A DNA stretch of 64,000 nucleotides from SIG714 sp964638675. Its GTDB lineage: Bacteria; Bacillota; Clostridia; Oscillospirales; CAG-272. The stretch covers positions 124,001-188,000 of the forward strand of contig CAZXAU010000002.1 in the NCBI GenBank assembly GCA_964638675.1. The letters run 5' to 3'. A program made the position numbers and the translations under genes. Position 1 is the first letter of the stretch, and the number at the start of each line of letters is the position of its first letter. Shown here piece after piece: positions 40,516 to 50,500 of the stretch. The notes under the pieces are model-generated. The model did no database searches. It worked only from the letters and a program-made list of their open reading frames with translations, and had not been told where the DNA came from.

Positions 40516-40571
40516 GAAAGATAAATCTTTCAAACAAAAGATAAATCTTTCAAACGAAAGATAAATCTTTC
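40516..40571. repeat. Triple tandem 20-bp palindromic repeat
   Basis: Three copies of a 20-base unit (GAAAGATAAATCTTTCAAAC, second copy with one base change) stand in a row with a strict period. Each unit contains the palindrome GAAAGAT-AA-ATCTTTC. It lies between nifU and the leader repeat before dnaJ. Confidence 0.85.
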
Positions 40572-40575
40572 AAAC

Positions 40576-40672
40576 TGCGTTTTGTGGCTTTCGCCGTTTG
40601 ATAAACGGCGATTTTGCTCTGCGAAACCAGCCCCAATTCCGAAAGAAAGGACGCTTTCGCTCATGCGAAAGC
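40576..40672 (+). repeat. Palindrome-rich leader repeat, copy A (upstream of dnaJ)
   Basis: This copy contains GTGGC/GCCGT, CGCCGTTT/AAACGGCG, TTTTGC/GCGAAA and GCTTTCGC/GCGAAAGC stem-loops in a row and the words CCAGCCCCAATTCC and AGAAAGGA. The last hairpin ends 14 bases before the dnaJ ATG, and no other ribosome binding site is visible. A second copy (42832-42925) differs by compensating changes in the stems. Confidence 0.75.
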
Positions 40673-40686
40673 CATGATCAAAAATA

Positions 40687-41829
40687 ATGGCTGATAAAAG
40701 AGATTATTATGAAGTGCTCGGCGTTGATAAATCAGCCGATGCAGATACAATAAAGAAGGCATACCGCACACTTGCAAAAAAATATCACCCGGATGTAAAT
40801 TCAAGTCCGGATGCAGAGACAAAATTCAAGGAGATAAACGAGGCCTACTCCATACTTTCAGACCCGGATAAAAGAGCAGCATATGACAGCATGGGATTTG
40901 CCGCATTTGAAAACGGCGGCGCAGGCGGTGCGGGCAGTTATGGATTTGGAGGTCAGGATTTCGATTTTTCGGATCTGTTCGGCTCATTCTTTGGGGGATT
41001 CGGCGGTTCAACAAGAAGGGGAAATTCGAGAAATGCCCCAAGAAGAGGAGACGACCTTGAGGAAAAAATCAGGATCACCTTTGAAGAATCGGCTTTCGGC
41101 ACAAAGAAAGATGTCACATTTGCGAGAATAGCCAAATGTGCCGAATGTTCAGGAAGCGGTGCGGCAAAGGGATCTTCACCTGAGACCTGTTCACGCTGTC
41201 ACGGAACAGGACAGATAACCACAACCAAACAAACAATACTCGGAATGATGCAAACAAGCTCCGCATGTCCCGATTGCCGTGGAAGCGGAAAGATCATTAA
41301 AAATCCGTGTTCTCAATGCAAAGGCAAAGGATATATCAAGAGCAAAAACACGGTTTCCGTGACAATTCCTGCTGGAATTTCTGACGGTCACAGACTTGTA
41401 CTGAAAGGAAAGGGCGATGACGGAAGAAACGGAGGCCCATCCGGCGATCTGTACCTGTTTATCTCGGTTCGTCCCCATGAGCTTTTTGAACGCCAAGGCG
41501 ATGACCTTTTCTGCGAAATTCCAATTACATTTTACGAAGCGGCACTCGGTGCCGAAATCGAAGTTCCTACGCTTGAAGGAAAAGAAAAGTACACTATTCC
41601 CGAAGGAACGCAGACAGGTACAGAATTCACACTGCGGCAAAAAGGAATCATAAATATAAACGGAAGATCTAAGGGAAATCTATACTTCAGAGTTGTCGTT
41701 GAAGTCCCGAAATCGCTCTCGTCGTCACAAAAGAAATTGCTTCGCGAATTTGCCGAAAGCTGCGGTGACGGCGGAAAAAATTTCGGAAAGAAGAGCGGAT
41801 TCTCGAAAAAATTTTTCGGAAAGAAGTAA
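40687..41829 (+). CDS. dnaJ: Chaperone DnaJ
   Basis: The 380-residue product has a J domain with HPD at residues 34-36, a glycine/phenylalanine-rich linker (about 75-110), four C-x2-C-x-G-x-G zinc motifs (starting at residues 151, 168, 194 and 208) and the C-terminal substrate-binding domains. It stimulates DnaK. The ATG has no nearby conventional ribosome binding site; AGAAAGGA lies before a hairpin that ends 14 bases upstream. The dnaJ-prmA order is common in Bacillota, but dnaK is not beside it here. Confidence 0.97.
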   Translation: MADKRDYYEVLGVDKSADADTIKKAYRTLAKKYHPDVNSSPDAETKFKEINEAYSILSDPDKRAAYDSMGFAAFENGGAGGAGSYGFGGQDFDFSDLFGSFFGGFGGSTRRGNSRNAPRRGDDLEEKIRITFEESAFGTKKDVTFARIAKCAECSGSGAAKGSSPETCSRCHGTGQITTTKQTILGMMQTSSACPDCRGSGKIIKNPCSQCKGKGYIKSKNTVSVTIPAGISDGHRLVLKGKGDDGRNGGPSGDLYLFISVRPHELFERQGDDLFCEIPITFYEAALGAEIEVPTLEGKEKYTIPEGTQTGTEFTLRQKGIININGRSKGNLYFRVVVEVPKSLSSSQKKLLREFAESCGDGGKNFGKKSGFSKKFFGKK

Positions 41830-41872
41830 AATAAATATTAAAGATAAATCAAAGAAATAAGGACCCGAAAAT

Positions 41873-42790
41873 ATGGAATGGACACAGCTGAGAGCCACAT
41901 GCGAGAGAAAATATCTCGGACAGCTTTCCGCAATCATGAGCATGATAGACAGCGGAATACAAATAGAGGATTACAGCGATATCGAAGAAAACCTCATGAC
42001 CGTCTACGGTGAGCTTATCGATGATTCGATATTGAATGCAGACCGGGATACAGTCAAGATAAGTGTATATATACCTGCCGAAAAGAGTGTTTCGGACGCG
42101 CTTGCATTTCTCCGTGAAAGACTCGCATCGTCGGGCATTAAAGCAGAGCTTGAAATTGTCGGAATTGATGAGAGCGACTGGGAAAATTCGTGGAAGCAGT
42201 ATTATCATCCGATGCATATCGGCGACACTATAGTTGTCACTCCGCCGTGGGAGAAGTACGAAAAAAGGCCGGGAGAAAAGGTCATAGTTATGGACCCCGG
42301 AATGGCTTTCGGCACTGGAACGCATGAAACCACAAGACTGTGTCTTCGAATGCTTGAAAAGCATTTGAAAAACGGAGAAAAGGTTCTTGATGTAGGCACC
42401 GGAAGCGGAATTCTTTCGATCGCCGCAAAACTGCTCGGCTCGGGTGATGTCGCCGCATATGACATCGACCCTGTTGCCGTAAAGGTTGCAAAAGATAATT
42501 TCAAAGAAAACGGATGCGGTGATATCACCTGCGGCGTTTCAGATCTTTTGCATGGAGTAAAAGACAGGGATTTTGATGTCGTACTTGCCAATATCGTTGC
42601 CGAGATCATACTCCGTATGCTTCCCGATCTTTCGGAATATCTTAAATGCGGAGCAAGGGTCATCACATCGGGTATTGTCGTAACAAAGTCCGAAGAAATA
42701 AAGAACGCCTTTCTTGATAGCGGATATACACTTGAAGACACACTGTATGAAAATGATTGGGTGTCATTCGTGTTCAGATACGGCAAGTGA
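41873..42790 (+). CDS. prmA: Ribosomal protein L11 methyltransferase
   Basis: The 305-residue product has an N-terminal substrate domain and a SAM-binding core with VLDVGTGSGILSIAA (motif I), preceded by MDPGMAFGTGTHETT, a signature of PrmA, and VVLANIVAEIILRM (NPP-like post-motif). It methylates ribosomal protein L11. GAAATAAGGACC precedes the ATG. It follows dnaJ by 44 bases, a conserved pair. Confidence 0.95.
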   Translation: MEWTQLRATCERKYLGQLSAIMSMIDSGIQIEDYSDIEENLMTVYGELIDDSILNADRDTVKISVYIPAEKSVSDALAFLRERLASSGIKAELEIVGIDESDWENSWKQYYHPMHIGDTIVVTPPWEKYEKRPGEKVIVMDPGMAFGTGTHETTRLCLRMLEKHLKNGEKVLDVGTGSGILSIAAKLLGSGDVAAYDIDPVAVKVAKDNFKENGCGDITCGVSDLLHGVKDRDFDVVLANIVAEIILRMLPDLSEYLKCGARVITSGIVVTKSEEIKNAFLDSGYTLEDTLYENDWVSFVFRYGK

Positions 42791-42807
42791 TAATGCAACG
42801 GGACAAG

Positions 42808-42828
42808 TCTGAAAAAAATTTTTTCAGA
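42808..42828. repeat. Perfect A/T palindrome before repeat copy B
   Basis: TCTG, seven A, six T and CAGA form a perfect palindrome of 21 bases. Copy A of the leader repeat is also preceded by A/T palindromes, so palindrome plus leader may form one unit. Confidence 0.75.
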
Positions 42829-42831
42829 TGG

Positions 42832-42925
42832 TGTTTTGCGGCTTTAGCCGCCGAAACGGCGGAGATTTTGCTCTGCAAAACCAGCCCCAATTCCACAAGA
42901 AAGGAAGCTTTCGCACTGCGAAAGC
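42832..42925 (+). repeat. Palindrome-rich leader repeat, copy B (upstream of PAP2 gene)
   Basis: It contains GCGGCT/AGCCGC, CCGCCG/CGGCGG, TTTTGC/GCAAAA and GCTTTCGC/GCGAAAGC stems with CCAGCCCCAATTCC and AGAAAGGA. It matches copy A over about 95 bases while the stem bases covary. The last hairpin ends 12 bases before the PAP2 gene ATG, which has no other ribosome binding site. Confidence 0.75.
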
Positions 42926-42937
42926 ATAATCATAAAA

Positions 42938-43879
42938 ATGGAATTCCTGTATTTACTTGAAGGGATACGAAATCCTGTTTTCGACTTTATTTTTTCTGTA
43001 ATAACATATCTCGGAAGCGAGATCGGCTTTATAGTTATTTCGGTGGTCGTTTTCTGGTGTATAAATAAAACGACAGGCTACTACATACTCGGGATAGGCT
43101 TCTCGGGAAGCGTGATAAATCAGACGCTCAAGCTGATGTTCAAAATTCCGCGTCCTTGGATAAAAGACCCGAATTTCAGTATAGTCGAATCGGCAAGGGC
43201 TGAGGCAACAGGCTATTCCTTCCCTAGCGGACATACGCAAAATGCAATAGGCACATTCGGCGGTCTTGCCTTCCGTATAAAAAAGGCATGGATTCGTTTT
43301 GTCATTATCGGCACGGCGATTCTCGTTGCTTTTTCAAGAATGTATCTCGGAGTTCATACCCCACTTGATGTCGGAGTCTCACTCGCAGTTGCAACTGCCC
43401 TTGTGCTTATATTCAACTGCGTTTTTAAAGCAAATGAGAAAAAGCCGTCTGTAATGTATGTTGTTTTAGGAGTGCTTCTTGCATTATCTATAGCCTATCT
43501 CATGTATGTTCTTCTCTATCCGTTTGAAAATGTTGACGAAACAAATTATACATCGGGATTGAAGACTGCATATACACTTTTCGGTTCGATTTCAGGCATG
43601 ATCGTCGGATATGTGATCGAGTCAAGATATATAAAATTCGAGACAAATGCCGTATGGTGGGCGCAGCTTATCAAAGCATCGGTCGGTCTCGGAATTGCAC
43701 TGCTCATAAAAACACTGCTCAAGCAGCCGTTGTACGCCCTCTCGGGAGGAGAATTATGGGCTGATGCGATAAGATATTTTGTCCTTGTTCTCTTTGCTTC
43801 ATGTATCTGGCCGCTGACATTCAAATTTTTTCCGAAAACAAAAACAGCCGACAGAATTAAAATTTCAGTTGAAAAATAA
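42938..43879 (+). CDS. PAP2-family membrane phosphatase
   Basis: The 313-residue product has several membrane segments and the three acid phosphatase motifs: KIPRPWIKDP (motif C1), PSGHT (C2) and SRMYLGVHTPLDV (C3). It probably removes phosphate from undecaprenyl pyrophosphate or phosphatidic acid at the outer face of the membrane. A second group of helices at the C-terminus extends beyond the typical PAP2 unit. Its translation start has only the leader repeat upstream. Confidence 0.9.
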   Translation: MEFLYLLEGIRNPVFDFIFSVITYLGSEIGFIVISVVVFWCINKTTGYYILGIGFSGSVINQTLKLMFKIPRPWIKDPNFSIVESARAEATGYSFPSGHTQNAIGTFGGLAFRIKKAWIRFVIIGTAILVAFSRMYLGVHTPLDVGVSLAVATALVLIFNCVFKANEKKPSVMYVVLGVLLALSIAYLMYVLLYPFENVDETNYTSGLKTAYTLFGSISGMIVGYVIESRYIKFETNAVWWAQLIKASVGLGIALLIKTLLKQPLYALSGGELWADAIRYFVLVLFASCIWPLTFKFFPKTKTADRIKISVEK

Positions 43880-43929
43880 TAACCGAAATCATACATATGC
43901 ACATAAACAAACAATAATTTTTATAAAAA

Positions 43930-43998
43930 GCGTCACACAAACACCGTTTTGAAGCAGAAAATCTTTCTGCAGATCCGGAAAGTCAGTGTGACGTTTTA
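43930..43998. terminator. Bidirectional terminator between PAP2 gene and folD
   Basis: CGTCACAC (43931-43938) pairs with GTGTGACG (43986-43993), with an inner GCAGAAA/TTTCTGC stem. A T tract follows on both strands. It ends the rightward run of genes and the leftward folD operon. Confidence 0.9.
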
Positions 43999-44015
43999 TT
44001 ATTGAATTTTTGATT

Positions 44016-44876
44016 TTATTTATTTTCCGTGCATTGCTTCTTTGCACTCTCAAGCGTGTTCTTGAGAAGCATTGTTATTGTCATCGGCCCTACGCCGCCA
44101 GGAACGGGAGTGATTGCCGAGGCTATCGGTGCGACCGATTCAAAATCGACATCGCCGACCGTTTTGCCCTCGCTTGTTCTTGAGATTCCGATATCGACTA
44201 TCACCGCACCCGGCTTTACCATATCGGCGGTGATGAACTTCGGGTTTCCGGTTGCGACAACAAGTATATCTGCCTTTTGGCATTTTTCACGGAGATCTTT
44301 GGTTTTGCGGTGGCATATCGTAACTGTACCGTCGTTGGCAAGCAGTGCCATAGCGGTCGGCTTTCCGACAATATTGCTTCTTCCGACAACCACACACTCC
44401 TTGCCAGCTATCTCAACATTATACCGCTTCAACAGCTCGATAATGCCTGCAGGTGTGCATGGCATGATTCCGGGTTTTCCTATCGACAGCTTGCCGACAT
44501 TGATTGGATGAAATCCGTCAACATCCTTTTGAGGGTCTATTGCGGCAATTATATCTTCTTCATCGATGTGTGACGGCAGAGGAAGCTGAACGAGTATACC
44601 GTGGATATCACTCCGCTTGTTGAGTGTGTCGATCAGTGAGAGCAATTCACTCTCACTCGTACTGTCGGGAAGCTCGTGGACTTCGGAGTGCATCCCCGAT
44701 TCGATACATCCCTTGTGTTTGTTTTTTACATAAATTTTTGAAGCCGGATCCTGCCCGACTATAATTACTGCAAGTCCCGGTATTATACCGTACTTCTCCT
44801 TGAGTATTTCGGCTTCCTTTTTGATCTCTGCCCGTATATCGGCAGATGTTTTCTTTCCGTCTATAATTATCGCCAT
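44016..44876 (-). CDS. folD: Methylenetetrahydrofolate dehydrogenase / cyclohydrolase
   Basis: The 286-residue product starts MAIIIDGKKTSADIRAEIKKE and contains VGQDPASKIYVKNK, LVQLPLPSHIDEEDII, VGRSNIVGKP and PVPGGVGPMTI, all hallmarks of FolD. It catalyses two steps of one-carbon folate metabolism in the cytosol. I chose the ATG at 44876: the upstream peptidase gene stops at 44878, one base before it. A longer frame to 44927 would overlap that gene. Confidence 0.97.
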   Translation of the reverse strand: MAIIIDGKKTSADIRAEIKKEAEILKEKYGIIPGLAVIIVGQDPASKIYVKNKHKGCIESGMHSEVHELPDSTSESELLSLIDTLNKRSDIHGILVQLPLPSHIDEEDIIAAIDPQKDVDGFHPINVGKLSIGKPGIMPCTPAGIIELLKRYNVEIAGKECVVVGRSNIVGKPTAMALLANDGTVTICHRKTKDLREKCQKADILVVATGNPKFITADMVKPGAVIVDIGISRTSEGKTVGDVDFESVAPIASAITPVPGGVGPMTITMLLKNTLESAKKQCTENK

Positions 44877-44877
44877 T

Positions 44878-46176
44878 TTATTCCTGACCTTTCTTTTTTT
44901 GCGGAGCTTTTGTGACAGCAACTGCAATGCTGTCTGCTTTAAATATTTCTTTTGCCCTGTTGTTGATATCGTCCACCGTTATACTGCCGAGAATATCGGA
45001 CATAGAAAACATGTCAGCACCCGACTGCAGATATGAGATCATTTCGTTTGCCGTCTGCTCGGTAGAGTCAAACATCTTCAGGTAGCGTGAAAGTGTAACC
45101 TTTTTCATCGTGTCGAGCCTTGATTTAGTCATCGGCTGTCCGGGAATCGAAAGGATGTATTCTTTGAGCTTTTTGATTATTTCATTCGCTTTTTCAGCCT
45201 CTCCCCCGAGAACCATTATCGCATTTTTACTGTCAAACATCTCACGAAAATAAAATATCTGCTTTGTCACATCGCCACGCTCGTAAAATCCGCCTATAAA
45301 TTCATTTTCTTCAGACAGATAGTGTTCACCGATTATTTCAGCGATTATTTCATCCTTCATCATCTCTTCAGGGCTTGTGTCTTTTGAGGTAAACTTTATT
45401 CCTATGCGGAAATAGGGTATCGGCAGATCACGCGTGATAACCGTGTGTTTTTTTATAACTCCCTCTTTTTCGGGAACAATTTTTCTTTGAAAGTCATTTT
45501 CGGGTGCACACTCTCCCGGAAGGAGAGTATCAAGATATTCGGTTATTTTATCTATATCGGCATTTCCGCAGATCACAATAAATGATCTTTCGGGTCTGTA
45601 ATAATAGGAATGATATTTCTCCAAAAGCCCGGGGGTTATCTTTTTTATCGATGACAGACTGCCGCAGGGCGAATAGTGATAGGCTTCGTTTTCAAAGCAG
45701 GCACGTGCCAGTGCAAAATAGAGCGAATCGGAGGAATCGTCATTGTACATTCTGATCTCTTCGGCTATGATGGATTTCTCGTTCCGTACATTTTCATCGG
45801 TAAAGTAGGGAGTGAAAAAGCTTTTCACAAGCTCTTTTACACCTGACTCTACATCTTCGGAGGCTGAAAAAAGGTATACGGTGGATGTATAGCCGGTATA
45901 GGCATTGGCGTATGCACCGATCTTTCCGAGTTTTTCGCAGGTGTCCTCACCGTCGGGGTTTGCAAACAGCTTATGCTCAAGAAAATGTGCCATTCCAAGC
46001 GGAAAGCTTCCGCACTCACATTCTCTGTCTGTACCGCCGCATGGAGCGGCGATCAGGCAATACGTCGTTGACATATCCTTCGGAATATATCTCAGGCGGA
46101 TTCCGCTTTTGTGATCAACCGATATACATTTCTCGCCGAGCTTTTCATAAAGCATTTCGTATTTTACAGTCTTCAT
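44878..46176 (-). CDS. M16 peptidase, active type (YmfH-like)
   Basis: The 432-residue product has the inverted zinc-binding motif HFLEH (residues 64-68) with a downstream glutamate (IIAEEIRMYN, near 139) as third ligand. The C-terminal half is a second M16 domain. The neighbouring paralog lacks the motif, the same pairing as YmfF/YmfH in Bacillus. The pair probably forms one clam-shaped peptidase acting on peptides. Its start overlaps the paralog's stop by 4 bases. Confidence 0.93.
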   Translation of the reverse strand: MKTVKYEMLYEKLGEKCISVDHKSGIRLRYIPKDMSTTYCLIAAPCGGTDRECECGSFPLGMAHFLEHKLFANPDGEDTCEKLGKIGAYANAYTGYTSTVYLFSASEDVESGVKELVKSFFTPYFTDENVRNEKSIIAEEIRMYNDDSSDSLYFALARACFENEAYHYSPCGSLSSIKKITPGLLEKYHSYYYRPERSFIVICGNADIDKITEYLDTLLPGECAPENDFQRKIVPEKEGVIKKHTVITRDLPIPYFRIGIKFTSKDTSPEEMMKDEIIAEIIGEHYLSEENEFIGGFYERGDVTKQIFYFREMFDSKNAIMVLGGEAEKANEIIKKLKEYILSIPGQPMTKSRLDTMKKVTLSRYLKMFDSTEQTANEMISYLQSGADMFSMSDILGSITVDDINNRAKEIFKADSIAVAVTKAPQKKKGQE

Positions 46177-47468
46177 ATACCCTTTCCTCCGGCAAGTGTG
46201 AAAACACTGCGAAGCGATATCTGCTTTGCAAACGATGAGATCTCTTCCTTTGTCACCCGAAAGACAGTGTCGATCATCTTTTGAACATTATTCTGGACAT
46301 CAATATCACTTTCTCCCGACATGATGAGTGAAAGTGCTCTGAGTTCAATAGCAGTGTGACTGTCTTTAACCGAACGCAACGCTGATATGCATGATTTTTT
46401 CGACGACAAAAACTCTGAATCCGAAATATTACCGTTTGCAATGTCGCTTATTTCGCTCATGATGGCATCTATAGCTTCCTGTCTTCGTGAATATTCAAGC
46501 CCCGACACTATAAAAGCAGAGCTTTTGTATCTGTCGATGATCATATAGCAATCATAGCATATTCCGTATTTTTCTCTGACATTCATAAACAGCCGACTGC
46601 TCGGGGACAGTGATATTAGATCGTGAAAGAGCATACACACCTCCCGTTTTGCATCACTCGGGATAGAGAAGCCCATAACGAGATTAGTCTGATTGCATTC
46701 GCTGTCTTTTTCTTCTCTTTCTTTAAACTCTTTTCTCACAGGATCGGCATAAAGCGAAAAATCACTTACGCAGACATCCCTGTCGGTTACGACAGGAGAA
46801 AATTTATCGGATATAAGCTTTATTATTTCCTGCGGCTCTTCATATCCGTTGTAGAAAAATTCTATAGCCGATGAGCTCAGCATTTGCGAATAAAAATCGG
46901 TCAGAATTTTTGCATTTACACTGTTCACCTGGTCATGTGTTCCGTGCTTCGGGACTGCGAAAGAGCTGCCTTCGTACATATCCTTGTGGCACTCATTTAT
47001 ACTATAGCTTCGCTTATTGTTACGCTCGGAGCGTATGATATCGATAAGTGAATTCTTCTCAAGTGTTGTGAATTTCTCAGATAAAAGACCGTTTTCCTTT
47101 AAAGGATAAAGTATCATCTGGGCGAGAATATCTATTGCAGATTCGCGAAGAGGAATTTTCTCATCGATATATCTGTCGGATATCCACGAAATTGTGAATC
47201 CGATAAAGACGGTACTGCCGCATATAGAACAGTCGTATGAAAGATCTGCGTCATATGTATCTTCAAGGGCACGGGAGAGCGAAGCGAAAGAGGGGTATCT
47301 CTCGCTTCCTCTCATAAGCACCGACGGCAACATAAAATAAAGAGGATTTTTTTCACTGTCTGATTCGGTTATGAATTTAACAGTTAAACACTCTGTTTTA
47401 AATCTCGTGTCCTTTACCGCTGTCAGTCCGACACCTTGCTTTAAAATAATTCTTTTACAATCTGCCAT
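46173..47468 (-). CDS. M16 peptidase paralog without zinc motif (YmfF-like)
   Basis: The protein resembles the M16 family over its length (LTVKFITESDSEKNPLYFMLPSVLMRGSERYPSFASLSRALEDTYD in the place of the active-site region, cut here by natural strand borders) but has no HxxEH. It should be the inactive partner of the adjacent active subunit. I chose the ATG at 47468, giving 431 residues, although the binding site is not clear; a GTG at 47519 would add 17 residues. The 4-base overlap with the next gene suggests translational coupling. Confidence 0.88.
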   Translation of the reverse strand: MADCKRIILKQGVGLTAVKDTRFKTECLTVKFITESDSEKNPLYFMLPSVLMRGSERYPSFASLSRALEDTYDADLSYDCSICGSTVFIGFTISWISDRYIDEKIPLRESAIDILAQMILYPLKENGLLSEKFTTLEKNSLIDIIRSERNNKRSYSINECHKDMYEGSSFAVPKHGTHDQVNSVNAKILTDFYSQMLSSSAIEFFYNGYEEPQEIIKLISDKFSPVVTDRDVCVSDFSLYADPVRKEFKEREEKDSECNQTNLVMGFSIPSDAKREVCMLFHDLISLSPSSRLFMNVREKYGICYDCYMIIDRYKSSAFIVSGLEYSRRQEAIDAIMSEISDIANGNISDSEFLSSKKSCISALRSVKDSHTAIELRALSLIMSGESDIDVQNNVQKMIDTVFRVTKEEISSFAKQISLRSVFTLAGGKGI

Positions 47469-47543
47469 CTTGCTCTGTCTTATCCCATCTTTTCGGTTAA
47501 AATATTTTTGATAGATCACTCAAGCTATATTCTACACCGAAAA

Positions 47544-50500
47544 TCAGATTTTTGCAACCTTTATTTTCAAAAAATGCTCCTTTTTATCGAAAATAAATTT
47601 GTTGATACTCTCCTTGCCGTCAAGAATATACTTATCCTCATCCGAGAGCTCACACTGAATATTGTAAACGGTATCATATTTGCTTACCCTCAGCGAAAAA
47701 GAATCGAACCCGGCTGACAGCGAAGGCGAGATTGAAAAGTATTTTCCGTCTTTTTCACTGTAACCGAGAAGTCCTGTGAGGATAGTGCGATACATCCAGC
47801 CTGCCGAACCCGTGTAGTGTGTCCAGCCGGCTCTTCCGTAGTGCCCGGGATTTGTATATATATCGCCGGCAACCGCATACGGTTCACCGCCGTAGCTTTC
47901 AAAACGCTTTTTGTCCTCGAAGATCGACGCAGGATTTGCACCGTTCAATACCCTATACCCCTCCTCGCTCATTCCGAGCCTGAAAAGTGCAAGAGAGAAC
48001 CACATTGCGGCATGAGTATATTCTCCTCCGTTTTCACGCACTCCCGGAATATATGCCTTTATATATCCGGGATCCTGCGAACCGTCGTCGAAAGGCGGAG
48101 AAAATAGCGGCATTATACCGTTTTTGCTGTCAAAAAGAGTTTCATATGCCTTTGACATAGCTGTAAGTGTTCTTTCGTTTCTCCCGAGAGCGAATGCCGA
48201 AAATGCCTGACCGAGCAGATCTATGCGGCACTCATCGCAATCTGCGCCGCCGATGGCTTTTCCGTTGTCATAGCTTCCCCGTATATAATACTCACCGTTC
48301 CAGAATTCTTTCTCGATCGCCTTTGAGATCTCACAGGCATATTCACGATAGCGTTTTGCAAGATTCTTCTCTGAGAATTTATCACAAACACGTGAAAATC
48401 TTTCAAGACATATCTGCAAAAGCCGTGATGTGAATATGCTTGTTCCAATTCCTTTAATCCCTACTGCACTGAATCCGTCATTCCAGTCACAGCTGCCCAT
48501 AAGAGAAACACCACTGTCATTCCTTCGAGACAGGGAAAGATCGAGTGCACGGGTGCAGTGCCAAAAGAAACTCTCGGGCATATTGCACTTTTGGGGCAGG
48601 ATATACCGCTCACTCTCGTTTTCGTTCAGGCTGTCCGAGTACAGATAATCTGCCGTTTCGGAAAATATAGAAAGATCGCCTGTAATTTCGGAATATTCAC
48701 ATGCCCCGAAAACAAGAAAGAGCAGATCGTCTGAACATTTCGTGCGTACCCCCCGGCATACTCCCGTCAGGTCATCCTCATGCCACCAGTGCAGAACATC
48801 GCCCTCACGGAATTGATGTGCCGCTGATGCAATAAGCTGATTCCGAAGCAGAGTGCTGTCGTTGTATACCATACACAACGAATCCTGGAGCTGATCCCGG
48901 AATCCTATAGCACCGCTCGACTGATAAAATCCGCTTCTTGCATAAATACGGACGGCAATCGTCCCGTAAATAAGATAAAAGTTAAACATCCGTTCAAGTG
49001 CTTTATCATTGCATTCAAGTCTGAACTTGCAAAGAGCCGGCTGAAAAAGCGAAAGATACTCATTCTTCGCGGCAGAGATATTTTTTTCATTCAACCGGAT
49101 ATCGGTAAAACGGTAATAATCTTTTTCGTTATCCCTTGAAAACGCACCAAGTGAGAAAAAAATTGTTGTTTTTTCGCCCGGTGAAAGGTGCAGTTTTCTT
49201 ACCTTCGTGCTTGCAAATATCGAATAGTCAAAGTCTCCTTTTTTATACAGCAGTGAATACACTTTATACAGTCCGTCATCTTTTTCTCTGTACCTGACCT
49301 TTTTACCGCACTCAAATTCGGGGGTAATGGCAAGTCTTACATCGAGTGATGCTTCGCTGTCACGCTGATTATAAAACGTGACCGTGAAATATTTCATCGG
49401 TCTGTCCTTGAATATCCCAACACTCAGTGTAAAAGCAATTCTGTCAACCGAACCTTTATATTCGGCATTTGAATATCCGAAAAGCAGACTTTCCGAGAAT
49501 GAGAGAAGATCGTATTCTATTCCGTTTTCGGAAAAGAGTATCCGTTCTCCGCAAAACTCAAGCAAAGGATCGTTTGACCATTCGCTGAGCCGTCCCTCGT
49601 GCGAATTCTTATACCAGGTGAATCCGAGAGAGTTTTCAGTCAGAAGAGTTCCGAATTCGGCTGTTGAATATATATAGCTCCAGGGGCGTTTGCTTTCTCC
49701 GCGTTTTATAAGAAAACCGTTTTCTCTGAATTCTCCGATCCTTTTTTTACCTGTCATTCCGTACATTCTGTTTTTAACTTCACTGCCCGAAGATATAAGC
49801 TTGTCCGCACGTCTTTGGTGTTCGGCTATCAGTACACTGCTGATAGTTTCAGAAGAAATATCCTCGCATATATTGCAGAAGGGATATATTCTGTCCGATT
49901 CGCCCTCTCTCACAAGCTTTATATGATCGCATGATATTCCGTTCAGAGCGGACATGAGTGCCGAACGATTCGGTGCATTATATTGATCGCTGTCGTTTTT
50001 ATACGCAATAACAAGGTCAAAAGGCTCTCCAAGCAGTGATGCATATCCGCACGCTCCGGCAAACAACGAAATAGTCCGCAGTATTGAAAGATCGGGATCA
50101 TCGATGATATTCAAAAGAACGATCGGTATATCGCCCGAAATACCTACAGAGTATATTGCGTTTTTATCTGGAAGCCCGGATCGGGTTGACATTTCCGAAG
50201 TATTTACCGAATCCGAACACAGAAATTCAACACGCAAAACAGAAAGAAGTCTGAGCGTTTCCTCGCCGCAACCGCACAGCGACATAATTCTTGATGAAAA
50301 TCCCTGTATCGATCTCGAAAAAGCCGTGGAAAGCAGCTTTTTTTCTTTTCGACAGGCGTTTATCTGTGCATACACATCGCTTTTGTTTTCACCGAGTGCA
50401 ATAATCCCCTCCAGAAGGTATCTTCCATCCAGCTTCACCGATGATGTTTTTACTGCACAGTAGGGATGGATACACCCACCGTCCTTGTTGTCGAAATCCA

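Noticed and set aside
40516..40571. Triple 20-bp tandem repeat considered as a CRISPR array
   Set aside because: There is no spacer between units, the repeats are palindromic throughout, only three copies exist and no cas gene is present.
44029..44511. A 160-codon plus-strand frame antisense to folD
   Set aside because: FolD is certain on the minus strand. The antisense frame has no motif and no ribosome binding site.
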